Below, piece by piece: positions 1 through 12,248 of a stretch of DNA of 64,000 nucleotides. The notes below the pieces were generated by a model. That model saw only the letters and a list, made by a program, of their open reading frames with translations, did not search any database and was not told the origin of the DNA. The translations under genes were made by a program, and so were the position numbers. The DNA is from Lingula anatina (Eukaryota; Brachiopoda; Lingulata; Lingulida; Lingulidae), in assembly GCF_001039355.2 (NCBI RefSeq), contig NW_019773518.1, positions 29,225-93,224 on the forward strand. Direction: 5' to 3'. Each line of letters opens with the position of its first letter. Within the stretch, counting starts at the first letter, position 1.

Positions 1-1689
1 AAATGTCTCAGATATGTTTCAATCTGAAAAGAGGTCAATTTACTTCTTATGTGGGATGTTTGTTTTTTGTTTTTGTTTTTTTTAAATATTTTGTATTTAA
101 AAAATAAAACAACAAACTTTCCGTCTGAATGATATTAGCTGAATATCCAAAAAAGACTTAATCTTCAAATTCATATTCAGCGTCTTATCACATTAGTCCA
201 TATATAGACACCATTTTTCGTATAGAACTATCCTAGGACTAAAACGTTCTCATTGAACCTCCAGATATTGAACGGCATTTACTTCAAGCTAACCAGGGCC
301 TTTATCGTTTGCAAACCTCGCTCTCTGGGGAACCCCATGAATATGACCGTGCCTCATCTTTAATAGGTTGCTTGGTCCTGGGAGAGGCAATACAATCCAT
401 TAGCAAATAACCATTACCGATAACAAACGTCATGATTCTGGCATCGGGCCGTCAACGGGGCATAACGCACGGGCTCAAACCATTTGACACGTGCGATATT
501 ATTGGAGTGCGCGTCGTTGTATGATGCTTAATATCGGGAGAGATCAATGATCAATATGACTGCACTATTTGCTGAACGGCTTTGTAACGCATGTTTTGTG
601 TCAGTTAGAGATGTACAGTGAGTGCTCCGACCTCGTTGATTCCAAAGGAATATCCTCGACCGTTTTAGAAGACAATGCAGAATTACTGCATTTGAAAAAA
701 GCATTACTGACGAGAAAAGTAGAAAGCATTTAATAACCATGCAATTAGTTGAAACTTTACACTTTGAATAGCTTATTTGATTTAGTTTTCGGTAGAAAAA
801 GATCGAGATGTTATCAATTTCCGTCAACAGTTTTTTCTCGAGTTGGCAAAGAAAGAAAAGTTTGCAATTTTTATAATTATTCATCATATATCTCATTAGT
901 CCAGCTTTCTCTAGTTTCCACAGTATTTCGGCCGCTTGCTATTGTGTATTTGCTTAGAAACTGACGCGCGAATCTTTATCGCAGGTGGACTAATTTCGCG
1001 ACATAGGCTTAATAACTACGCAAGCTGACATACCATACTTCTGTAGCAGGTATCAGCCATATGTATGGCACTCTTAATAACGAAAAACGATTTATCTATT
1101 TGCACAGCTTTTCTGCATAGTCGACAATGTGTATATGGGCACGCTGATTACATTTTTTAATACAGTGTGATCATACGGCCTAACTGCAATAATTGCCAAT
1201 TTCCTCAAACACCAGCTTATATTACATGCTGAATAAATGGCCTAGATGCCTTATAAGTTACGCAGCTGGCAACATGCTTATCTAAATAAGTCACGACGAC
1301 TCCTTGATACATGTATAAAGCTGAGGTTTATCTTTTCGCGTTGAAATATTTATGCGCAAGCCGTTCGGTTTTATCTAAATTGTGAGTGACGATATTGATT
1401 ATAAAACACGATCGCATATATCAGATTAAGCAGATGCTATATTATTCTTAACACATTGCTATGGTTGCTACCAGCTTACGATTAGAATCATAAAATTTCC
1501 AGTGCAACTGGAGGGGTTGGGGGGGATATTCTATGCCCCCCTCTCCATTGTTGCACCCCATCCATTCACAATGTAAACTAGAAAAGCATCCCGAGAGCTC
1601 AGACCTACGCCAAGGCAGCGATTTTTTTTATTATTATTGACTATTGATTGATTATTGATTGATTATATCCGCATCACCACCAAAAACTA

Positions 1690-1832
1690 ATCATCTCTTC
1701 CTTTGCCCATTTCTGACAGTTCCGGAAAATTTCATCAAAAGCGGTCTATAACTTTGAGTTATGTTGATGACAAACATACAAACAAACAGACAAACAGGGG
1801 TGAAAACATAACCTCCTTGGCGGAGGTAATTA
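1690..1832. repeat. Dispersed repeat tail with CCTCC...GGAGG palindrome
   Basis: A run rich in ACAAACA units is followed by ACCTCC-TTGGC-GGAGGT, a short perfect hairpin, then TAATTA. This looks like the end of a dispersed repeat of a kind common in marine invertebrate genomes, lancelets among them. That last point is recollection, not a search result. Confidence 0.45.
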
Positions 1833-2695
1833 AATAGGCAAAATTTAGGCCTAAGTGGGCGGTAGTATCAAAGCCTATCTCCTGACCTCTAATGGGACCT
1901 GCAGTGTATTTTGAAGGTACTGTGCGGGTAATTCTATCATCTCGTGAACATATTAATTAATTAATTAATTAATTATGTCAAAAAGCAAGGAAGGAAACGG
2001 ATATTAAAAAAGGCAGACGTATAGAATGAAATGCGTAGATATGGCTTCGCCAAATTTTAATAAGAGAAAAAGGGAAGTGCGTTTTCCACTCGCAATATTC
2101 TCGTATTTTCACTAAAACGTAGACCATGAGCAAAGCTATCAGAGACAAACCACTTTTCACGTTCTATTACATTAAATGCGCAGGTATGGTTTTGTATATT
2201 GAGTATGAACATTTCCAATTTATGAACATTTCTAATCTAAAGAAAGATATAATAATAATAGTAATAAACAATATTGATGCATAATAACATCCCATCTACC
2301 GCAAATTCATTTCGCAGAAGACAAGACGCAGTTACATTATCGTACTCATCTCAGTAATTCACCCAGCACAAGTCATTGTTTCATTAAATACATATTCCTA
2401 TCTGCAAGAATCCATTATCAGTGCATACTGTCACAAAAGGATCGAAATCCGAGGCTTTAACTACGACATGCATTAAGTTCACTGCACCGAGATCCTTCGT
2501 GATTGATAACTGCGAAGCTGCAGTATGTTGTTCCTAAGTGCTTTTATGGAAGACTTTTTTCATATAGACGAACTAAACGTGACTGCACCCCGCGAAGATG
2601 CTTGCATTTTGACGTGGAAATAACGGAGGCAGAAGGCGAGAAGGAGAGGTTCTAGATAACAGTCCATCAGTGGGGAGGGAGGAGGTGGTTAAACG

Positions 2696-2848
2696 TAGCC
2701 TCTGCTTAACCTCTACCAGGGCCACAGATTGATTTTTCACTAGATATTCACAGAATATGTGCCTGACTAAATATGGTCCTCTAACTGTGTGGCTTGTGGA
2801 AATGTGCCTATAATATCTGCCACCCTGGTAGAGGGTATAGCCTCTGCT
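2696..2848. mobile_element. MITE-like element with CTCTACCAGGG inverted ends
   Basis: The left end reads CCTCTACCAGGGCCACAG and the right end reads CACCCTGGTAGAGGGTATAG, so about 25 bases at the two ends form an imperfect inverted repeat. There is no coding capacity. Partial copies of the left end with the same downstream sequence (ACAGATTGATTTTTCAC) occur at about 26813-26890 and 32298-32372, inside the last intron of both copies of the duplicated gene. Confidence 0.6.
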
Positions 2849-3492
2849 TTCGTTTTGTTTGCAAGCGATCGACCTATTTGCTACCCAAGTAGCCATCCTC
2901 CCTGTTCTACACTGCTTGATCCACCAGTAGTTAATACGCAAATACAACTGATCAAACATGTGCGTTCAACCACCTTCATCTCTACAAACGCAAGTGCACT
3001 GCAATGATGCGGGTTTCATATTCATAGCGAATTATCAAATATATATGGAATATACGATACGTACGCTACTTTACTGCCAGCCGCATTAACGTGACCTATA
3101 AAGCGCTAACTACATTCGAGGTGAAAATTATCACAGAATAAAGCGAATGGTGTATTATGGAAGTAATGACATATTACGGTTACATGTACATGTACTGATA
3201 ATTGGACTTTTAACTCAAACACACCCACCCTAATACTACATAATACGAGGCTAAAATGTCTATAGGAATGTACAATGTTCTTGTAATATTTCTTATATAT
3301 CCGTTATATACTTACAGACGTACATGCGTAGCACCATCACAGACCCCAAAGATTATATGAGATACCAGAAAAACACGAGCGACACACAACATACATATTA
3401 TACTATTACGAATTACGCGAATATGTATACTACTATTTACCGCTATTGTACACTACTAGCTTATGGAGTCATACATGTATGTGCTAATAGAT

Positions 3493-6400
3493 TTACTTTA
3501 TATCCATTTTCGGATATTCTATGCCCAAAAGCTCACCTACGTTGATGTAAATGATCACCCCAATCACGGCGAGGAGAAGTAACAATCCCACCGTAATGAA
3601 CACAATGTTTAGAATTTTTTTCAATAGCAAATACTCATCAGTGCCTGGGTTGAGAATGTTGCGATCCAGTCCTCCTTTGCCTTCCAGTCTGTTATCCTCT
3701 AAACGTTTGTAAATTCTTTGCAGAGTGGAGTTCTGTTTTCGGTGGGATTTTAAAGCAACGCTGTCTTTGGAATCCTCTCTTTTATCGTCTAAATTATCCA
3801 TCGAGACGCTGGTGGCGTCCATGTCACTTCTAGGGTCCGATTTTGGATTTGAGGCCAGCGCCATCTCGGGAGAAATTGTGGAATTATTATTATTATTACT
3901 GTTATTATCATTAGGCTGTAACGTAGACGCTCCTTGTCCCTGCTGTTTTAATAACAATTCCTCGATACTCTCGTCATTGCGACCCGCCTCATTGATATTC
4001 ACAATCTCGTCGTGCTGTGCTGATTGAGTACCTCCGCTGGCGGGGAAATCCTCGCGGGCCAATCGATCGCGTTCGTCTGCTCCGCCAGCTTCCACTGCAG
4101 AAACCGATTTGTTGTGCCTCCGGCTTAGTGGGGTGGCAGCTCGGAAGTAATGCTCAAACGAGAAAAGCTCAAAATCACTCGAGTCGTACTCATCTCCTGT
4201 AAGTTCAGGGGCACTCTTTCGGTCTATTTGACGCATGCGCGTATCCGGAAACTTCCCGTCGTTTCTGTCATCGTCACGATTGTTGCCCGCAGCCTGCCTG
4301 TTTGCGCAGCCGATGTCCTCACTAAAGGCGCGCGTATATTTAGATTTGCGTTGACCGCTTTCTGGAGGATAAAACGCGTCGCTAACTTCACTATCGTTTG
4401 GATCAGGGACATATTGCGCAACTATATTATGATCCCTTTTTTGAGATTCTCTGCGTTTTTGCGGAGATGAAGCCCTGTCGGACTGTTTAACATTATTCGC
4501 ATCTTGTCCATTTTTTAAACCGTTCTGATCACTTTCGCTGTCTTTGGTTGCACGTGTACCTTTCTGACTGGCACGAGAAGCGGATCGCCTCCTTGCTAAA
4601 TCTGACGAGGGCGACTGCAGCAACGGCGGGGGCTCGGATGCCGGGCGAACAACTTTACTCGAAATATCCTGATTTGGGTTAACGCCCGTCTTCTCGTTTT
4701 TAGTGATCCCGTTGGTTGCAGGCCCCCCCTTCGTCACTTCTTTCGGAGGCACGGTAATGAAGCGGTTTTGGTAATATATGACAGACCTGGCTGGCAGACC
4801 CGGTTTGTGAGGGGCACTTTCGGGTCTTTTCTCAGGCTTCTGCTGATCACGCATCTTTTCAGTGTTGGACCACGTGTTCCGGCGCACATCTCTTTCCTCT
4901 GGGACTAGTAGACTGTTACCGGTCTCATCGTCATTTTCACTTAAAGAACCGACCCGGCCCTGCGCAGACGCTGCTCTGGACTTAGGCCTGTTGAGTGAGT
5001 GCTTTCCGTAAAGGGAAGAACTCTGCGGACAATCTGAGTATTCCTCCACTTCTTTATCGAGGTCGTGACTTGCGTCAAGATGGTGAGCTTCTTTTCTACT
5101 ATAACCATGCGTGCTTGAGTCGTACGAACTGGGCCGAATATCCTTTCTGTGATCTTTCTTAGTTTTCTGAGTAGGAGAGCTACTATAGAAAGTTGCGTCT
5201 GATTGCACGACCCTGTGTTTAGATTTTGGCGACTGTCGAGACGGCCGACTCTTTGGCCTATCAAAGGAACCGCTCTGGTCCTCTGACGTACTGCTTGAAT
5301 ATTTTCTTTGCCTTGCCGCGAGTGACAGTCTGTAGTCTCGCGGTCTCGCTTCCTCGCGCGTCACAGAGTGACCAAGGGCCTTTTGCTGACGTTGCTCGTC
5401 CGATGCGCTGCTGGATGAACGGTGCTCTGTCTCGGAGGAGTTATTCCCTGGGCTGTAAGAAGCACTGGCTGAACTTTCAATGGGACCCGGTGTCTTGTTG
5501 TGTCTTGACGGGGAAGGCGTCGTTAAATAGCTGTCTACGTCACCGTCCACCCCAGCTGGAGAGTCAAGGTATGGAGACCGTTCTGACTGTGACCTTGAAG
5601 ATGACCTCGATGGAGGTCGGGGTGACTTGGATCTTGACCTAGATAAAAGTGTAGGTGAATTTGAACTTTTTGGTAGATGGCGGCTGCGGCGACCTAGACC
5701 TTGACGATGGTCGAGGTGACCTTGACCTACTACGCGCACTAGGCGATCGGAGAAAATCCTTCTTTTCTACTGATCCCTTTGACTCTGCTGTGTGTTCTTC
5801 AAGGGCTTTGCCACGCTGTTTAGGTGGGCTTCGTTTTATCTGATCCGGACTGTTTTGGTTGGCGCCATGCTTTTCATGGTTTCCGCTCTTTGTCAGTTGC
5901 TCTTCCTGGCGCTTAATATTTTCCCTTTCTTTTTGTTCTCTTCGATGGGAATGATTATGTTCCGATTTGGTGGCTTTACCCTGTGTATAAGCATCTAATT
6001 CATCACCGCTGGCGTGAGTTTTGTGGTTAACTTTCAGTCCATGAGGATTTTTCAGTGACTCAGTTTCAACACTGTAAGCGGGGCCTCCGTGTTTCTGACC
6101 CGCGGGAAAAGAATGCGCGTGACTGTGTGAGGTTAAATTACTGGATAGCTCGTTAATCGCCTCTGCTATTTCCAGTGGGCTTGGAGCACGTAGGTACGAC
6201 TCCTGCCTTTCATCTAGACCGGAGCCACTCGGCTCCTCTTGGTTAACGGGTGAAACTGCAGAGTTTCTTCCGCTTCTGGGACCGTTTGGGGTTTTCCCGT
6301 GAGACTGGCCAGATCTACGGGGTTTCCCAGAGCTGTGGTGCCTAGATCTACTGGGGTAGGGCGAGCGCACGCGCGGGTGCCTAGTTACCGGCGGTGGGTG

Positions 6401-6934
6401 GTCTGGAACAGATAACAAATCATTATCTACGTTCACATCTTCACTGCCCACGCTGGAAGCGCGTTTATGGCGACCAGGCGACCAGGCGCCAGGCGTCTCG
6501 GTACAGGCGACATCTTCCTGGATGCGAGGAAGTGGTGATCGTCTGCTGGGGGCAGAGCCACGTGATGATTGCCGCCTTTGAGAACCGCGTGGTGACTTGC
6601 TAACAGGTAAAGCAGTAGCTTTTGCACTGACAGAGTTGGTAGGTTCCTGGGCTTTGTTTAATCCCTGTGATTTACCAGCTCCCTGTGATTTTTTTGTTGC
6701 CTGTGGGCTGCTACTAGTAGATACTTCTGGTTTACTACCGGTACCCTGTGAATTGCTACCTCCCTTTGGTTTAACGGGCCTCCTAGGGATAGAGAAACCG
6801 TTGGCGTCAGGTTCTGCCGGTTCCGCACCCGCTGCACCGTGCCGGCCAAAACTGAGAATATCCTTACTAAACTTTGGAACATCTGGCAAGGCGTTGGATA
6901 AAAACTTGGCGAACGACTCGCTAGGGGCCGCCAT
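3493..6934 (-). CDS. Arg/Ser-rich disordered protein with C-terminal transmembrane tail
   Basis: I do not recognise a named family. Two minus-strand frames (5639-7015 and 3493-5739) overlap and share the same composition. Removing a 61-base GT-AG segment (5639-5699) joins them into 1127 codons. The chosen start is the ATG at 6934 (MAAPSESF); the frame is open back to about 7045, but 7015 itself is GTG. The protein is dominated by Ser, Arg, Pro, Lys and Gln, with RS dipeptides around the junction (SRSRSPRP, SRSRSKSPRPP) and an Asn run near residue 990. The order ends abruptly with LLLKKILN and a 24-residue hydrophobic stretch (about 1087-1110, FITVGLLLLLAVIGVIIYI), then 16 residues to the stop. 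There is no signal peptide, so a tail-anchored ER or nuclear-envelope protein with a large cytosolic or nuclear domain is the simplest inference. The luminal tail does not end in the PPPX of KASH proteins. Almost all coding sequence lies in one or two exons, unlike the other genes here; further upstream exons cannot be excluded. Confidence 0.7.
5639..5699 (-). other. Putative 61-base mini-intron (or frameshift site)
   Basis: On the minus strand the segment begins GTCTAGG after ...TCAAG and ends with the pyrimidine-rich ACACTTTTATCTAG before GTCAAGATCC. Its length is 3n+1, exactly what is needed to move from the upstream to the downstream frame, and splicing restores AGG-TCA-AGA (Arg-Ser-Arg). 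The stop codon of the upstream frame is the intron's own terminal TAG. The alternative is one surplus base in the run of five T at 5667-5671 (A on the minus strand). The translated segment also looks RS-like, so this remains open. Confidence 0.5.
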
Positions 6935-7049
6935 ATCGTTCAGATCGATCTCGTTTCGTTCTCCCGGGGTTTTACTTATCCTTGTCCTGTTGCGCTCCAA
7001 TACCTTCCAAAACACATTTACGAATTGTAATTGCTTTAATGCACGTTAA

Positions 7050-9240
7050 ATAGGAGCCGGTTTGTTATTAAAGCCTGTTGAACAGAGCACATTTCCATTT
7101 CATTTTGTCTTCCGATGCGTTTCTTTGAGAATCATTTTTAAGAATCTGAACTCATGGATGCTCCACTTGTCCTTTGTTCTCAGATTTTAGAATCTTAATT
7201 TAAGATGTATTAATTGCTGTGTGTATTAACTTCATATTCCAACTGATCTTCTTTTCTTTACGATCTTGGTGTCAATCACGTTAACTTCAACCGGTAAAAT
7301 TTTTGTTTGGAAAGACGAATCTATAATAGTCGTTTTTCACTGTATCCCGTTTGTCATACTTTTTTTTCTCTTTTTAATGAGCCCCTCTTTAAGTCCGATA
7401 CACTTCATCCGGTAACTTTTTATATAGATAGACGGAACTATGATATTAGTTCACAATATATATGTTTTTTGTGTCCCTATTGAACAGGTCCACAATTAAT
7501 TTAGATTTCGTTATCAGTCGTAAGCCTCTTATATTGAATTGTACACCGAAACAAATTTGGTTTTCATACAGTGAAGTTATTTCCCGTGTTGTTGCCAGCT
7601 GATGACTGGAAGTTCTTCAAAGAATTATTGTGGCAAAACATCAAACAACAGTTCTCTATATTGTTTGAATAGTTTACAGTTATCAGTTAATAAATCGGAT
7701 AGTATGCGGTATAGTTTTTAGACGTTAACTCTTCATATTATCCATTGACATCAACTGTCCTTGTTGTCCTCTTTTTTACAAAGACATATTTTGCATATGT
7801 CGCGAAATCACCCCTCCAGCTTGGAATTTCCTTTGCTCCATTGATGTAATATGGTATTATCCACTATTCTGCAAGGAACTAATCCACACGTGGCTAAAAT
7901 GTCTTGTTTTAGGCCAAATATCAGCCATGTATTTTCCAGTTGTAAACATGCTCTTGAGATAGGAATTTGGAGTAGATTTTTCTGGGAAAACCGCATGTTG
8001 TATTGAAGATGTTTATCTTCAGCTAAGGTGACCTTTGTCTATAGCCCACCGGCGACCAAAGCACCCCGTTAAGTTCCTAATCAAATTTTATCATTAAGCA
8101 CCAGGTACGCCAGAGGCTTTTGACATAATTTGGTACAGGTACAGTCCAAGTGGTTCAAATGGTGAATGGCTTTCTTCAGTAATTAATGATCTCCGATCTC
8201 TTATCAATACCCTCAGATTTGACACTTAATCAGAATTATCAGACATGACCTCACAATGATGTTAAAAACATATCTGTTAAACTGCTGTGTAGGTTCACAG
8301 TCTTTAAGCTTGAACAACATAGATGAGAGCGCCCCGACTACCGTGGGTGGTGGGTGTCAAAGTTACGTAACCACTTACAGCGCAGCCAAAGTATCGACTG
8401 TCCATAACAATTTGGATGTTAAACGTGTTTTAACCGCTCCCATCAGTTAAACTCTCACGCTCTCGGCTGCCCAGCAATTGGATACAAACATGGTTTTCAA
8501 ATTGTGAATTGTCTTAAATCCAAGATCCCATGGTGCTAAACGATTTTAAATTGCACTGTCTTAAAAAAAAACGAGGAACCCCGTTCGGATCGTGTTTCCA
8601 ATTTGCCCTATCTCTTGCCGCATTCAGTCAGCCGCCTACACTAAATCACGACTTGTTAAGACCATCACCAAGTGAAAACAAGGAATCGGAATTGGACTGG
8701 GGCCCAAACTGGCTTCTCGCTTGCTCTGGAAGTTGTTATTTCGATTAAAGGATTTGGCCCATTTTTGCCAATGTTGACTCACTTTGTTTATCTGCTATAG
8801 GAAGCATTGGGGCGTTAAGGGTACATGGAGGAAATGATAAGAGCAAACAACACCCATCTTTTAATAGATTGGCCCAGAGGCATTGATCAAAGAACAGAGA
8901 ATAACGATCCCAGGCTCGTCTTGACATGAAGCAGCATATACGTGCCGTACCAATCTAGGGATTGAAAAGATTGCCGTTGTATTTCTGTGTACTTGGAATC
9001 AAATGTCCCGTGTCGCAGTTTCTTTCGCCCGTTTCAAACCTGCCTTTAATTGTATAAATACTGATCATGCTGACAGGTTGCTTCTTTTAATAAAAGTACA
9101 TATAAAAATTAGTAGACAATTAAGTAAGAGATCTTAAAAATAATAAAAATATATAAAAATACAAATAATAAACAAATGAAATAATTAAAATAATAATAAA
9201 ATTTAATTAGAATAAAAAATCCTTAAAAATAAAGACTTAA
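7050..9240. other. Intergenic region, upstream of the minus-strand RS-rich gene
   Basis: This should hold the promoter and any 5' untranslated exon of the minus-strand gene, but no TATA, CpG-rich block or convincing exon is visible. From about 9090 to 9330 the sequence is very A-rich (TAATAAAAATATA-type). No supported coding sequence. Confidence 0.5.
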
Positions 9241-9249
9241 AAAAAAACA

Positions 9250-9990
9250 AGACTTAAAAAATAAAATACAGAACAAATGCAAAGTTAAAAGAATTAATTT
9301 AGATTTAAAAGTTGTTTACTAAAAGTAAAAAGAAAAAATGTCCTAATGTAACGTTCTGTAAAATGTAAAATGGTCAGTCATACATTTTTTTGAAAGATAA
9401 GTTCTCTTGGTAACTGATTCCATTCGTACCGGACAGCGTATTCAAGAGATTTTCCCCAAATGTTTTAAACTTTGCACATTGATGTTTTAATAATAACTAG
9501 CCCTTGGATCTTAACGTGCAATTTGGTGAGTAATGAGGTACAAGTTTACAAAGATAATATGGTGCCAGTCCATAAAAAGCAACATGAGCATATATTAAAA
9601 GTTTGAATAAAAGCCTTGCATGCATGTACAGATAGCCAGTGAAGTTCTTTTAAAATCAGTATTATGTGAGTTTGAGTAAAAAAGACGAGCTGAGATCTTT
9701 TGGATGTGTTGGAGTTCCTTTGCCATTATTTGATGTTTTATTGCTTCAATGTCTGGCGTCAGTCAAAATAAAGAACACGATAAGAAACGAGTCTGATCGT
9801 AGGCTAATGATTGCAGCATCCCATTGGGTTGATATGTTAGGAAAAACAATGAACCAATTGTCTAGCAGTCTGTTATTGACAACCCGAACACCACTCATAT
9901 CAGCCAATAATGCCAGTTTTGTCGTAGTTAAGGAATCTGCGGTATGGTGTCTTATAACACAGTTTTCATCTGTTTGTGGCATGATTTACA
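9250..9990 (-). mobile_element. LINE reverse-transcriptase C-terminal relic
   Basis: Minus-strand translations in alternating frames give LHWLSV, then YAHVAFYGLAPYYLCKLV, TLRSKG and EYAVRYEWNQLP. These match the usual order LHWLPV...AL.G.AP.YL..L...LRS...WN.LP found at the C-terminal end of many non-LTR retrotransposon reverse transcriptases. Stops and frameshifts (for example after LRSKG) show it is dead. The A/T-rich block at about 9090-9330 lies on its 3' side and could be the decayed tail. Confidence 0.75.
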
Positions 9991-12003
9991 AGTAGCATTG
10001 CGCATTTCTCAAAAAAAAAAAAAAAAAAAAAAAAGAGACAAAATGTTAATTCTGTCTGTGCTGACACATACGATTTTCTCTCTCAAATATGAGAGTAAAA
10101 GGTGTAATTTTTTTTTTTTGAAATCCAAAATATTCAATCTTGTTACTTCCCTAAGAACAAACTACCCAAGAAGTGGTGTAAGTGGTGCTCTTAGTGATAA
10201 CCCCCAACCACCATTATTACCAAGTTTTACAACAAATTAGTCATTCTGAAAAATGTAACTTGTTGTGACTGATTCATTATACTAAATAGCACTAGGATTT
10301 TTCTCTTAGTATTCGGTGTTCTATGCATCTGTAATGAATCATGGTTTTTCGTATGTCTCTAACGTCTCGAACGTGGATCAATAGCGCCTTGCAGTAATGA
10401 GAAATTATTACTATCTCTAGGTTAAAGATACACCGTGTGCAACTCTAAGAAACCTTGAACTGTAATACACAAACAAACAAACAAACAAACAAGCAAACAC
10501 ATAAACAAAAGAACAAACAATCAAGACCTAGGCCCACAGCGTGCCACAAAACGTAGAACACGTAGAACCATAATTAAACGACGCTTTGGAGATATTTTTT
10601 GCATGGGTAAATTAATATAAAACGCCATTTCACTTGCTAAACGGACCTTCCAGACTTGGAAGGCAAATGGGGCACATTGCATGTACTTGTATGTATCTCA
10701 GTGAAACCGTATAATTATAATTTTGGTTCAGAAATATAGCGGTTCTACTGACGTGAGATGAGGTGATATGAGACACTTAGATTAACACAGACAGCAAACG
10801 ATTTACCATGACTAACGTATGTAATATAATACATTATTGAGCACTAAAATGTGTACAAATTACATTTTACACGCTTTCTACACCATTAGGTTGTTTTACA
10901 TATATGTTTATACAAAATACATAGTCAACTAAATTAGGCATGAGGACTAAGAAATTACAGAAGGAAAAAAGGCTATTGTTAGTGATGGGTATTTCTTGAA
11001 ATTAAAAATTCAGTTTTCTGTTTTAGGCCAGATCTTAATCTAGAAATCAAAGTTATGCTGTAATTATGATAGTTGTGACGGCAAAGTATGTCTGATCAAT
11101 ATTCTGATTTATATAGTATATTGAAGTCACGATCTTTGAAAACGTTTCTTTTTCGCCAAAAAGGCAAATTTTTTACATGTAATCCCGCCGAATGTAAATG
11201 TTTAGAAGAGAATATCTAAGAAAATGTTGAGAAAAAATTTATATTTTCACTCATATTTTCCCAGGGCTTATTGGGTATTTCTTTGGGTTCAGTTCTCAAA
11301 CATCAAACACTATTGGCTTACGCTGAGAGGCATGGATTCAGCTGTGCAAACTTGATCAATAGGAATTACATTACCACCAACAGCTACGCTGTTTGCAGAG
11401 ACTATTGTAATCCTAGAACGCATATGGGACCCGATATATTGCAAGGCCAGCGATCGTGGTGAGGTGTCAAGCTTCCTAGGCCGACAGCTAGCTTGTCGCA
11501 CATGTAGGAGACATAGGCGCGCGTTTGGGTTTGGCGTAACATTTGGCAAATGCGTTTGTTGAGACATCGCTCACAATGAAACCCGCATTGTTCCTGACAC
11601 ATTACTTCCTGATATTACTAGGCCAGTAGCCAGCTATCTCAATTAAATGGGATTTTTTTATTTTTGAAAATTTAGAATTCTGTCCTAAAGTTTATCAATG
11701 CTGATTGTTAATTCAGGTCCATTTTGTTGTATGAAGTTCATATTTCCGAAGGTAACCCCATACTGCATGTGGAGCTTACGGGAAGCGCTTAGGCAATGTG
11801 AAGAAATTCTGTGTATATTGAGTGGTTGAGAAGCTGTTTAAATTATATAGATACACGCGCACTGGTGACATTAAACACATTTTGCACACAACTGAAAAGA
11901 AAATAACGTCAAAGAGGGATAATAGACTTCCTGTTTACAAGCATTTTAACAATTTATGGAGAAGATTTTCGTATAAACGGAAAAGACACGCAGATCCGTG
12001 CGG

Positions 12004-12004
<1 letters not shown>

Positions 12005-12054
<50 letters not shown>
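12005..12054. repeat. (CT)n microsatellite
   Basis: About 25 uninterrupted CT units. The long RE/LS dipeptide reading frames across it are repeat artefacts. Confidence 0.95.
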
Positions 12055-12059
<5 letters not shown>

Positions 12060-12199
12060 GTTTTCGCTTTCCGTAGATCTTATCAATTGTCTCTGCTTTT
12101 TGTTTCTAAAAATAAGTGAATAAAATAAAAAAAAAACAAATTCAATATAATGAATGAATAGAAAACGTATACACAGATAAATAAAAATAAATAAAGATA

Positions 12200-12247
<48 letters not shown>

Positions 12248-12248
12248 G
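12200..12248. repeat. (AAAT)n microsatellite
   Basis: About 12 AAAT units, followed 165 bases later by a short (GATA)n run (12414-12436). Confidence 0.95.

Larger units (their letters stand above)
1..3492. other. Intergenic region, no gene recognised
   Basis: The open frames here are short and have no recognisable motif or convincing splice sites. The stretch is AT-rich and contains a (AATT)n run near 1951-1973, a palindromic repeat tail near 1.8 kb and one MITE-like element at about 2.7 kb. The 3' end of the minus-strand gene that stops at 3493 must extend into its right part, but I see no clear polyadenylation signal. Confidence 0.6.

Noticed and set aside
2573-3007. Open frames of 128 and 72 codons near 2.6-3.0 kb
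   Set aside because: They overlap the MITE-like element, run on opposite strands and show no domain or splice support.
4150-4470. 106-codon plus-strand frame inside the RS-rich gene
   Set aside because: It is the antisense shadow of the minus-strand coding exon and shows no motif or start context.
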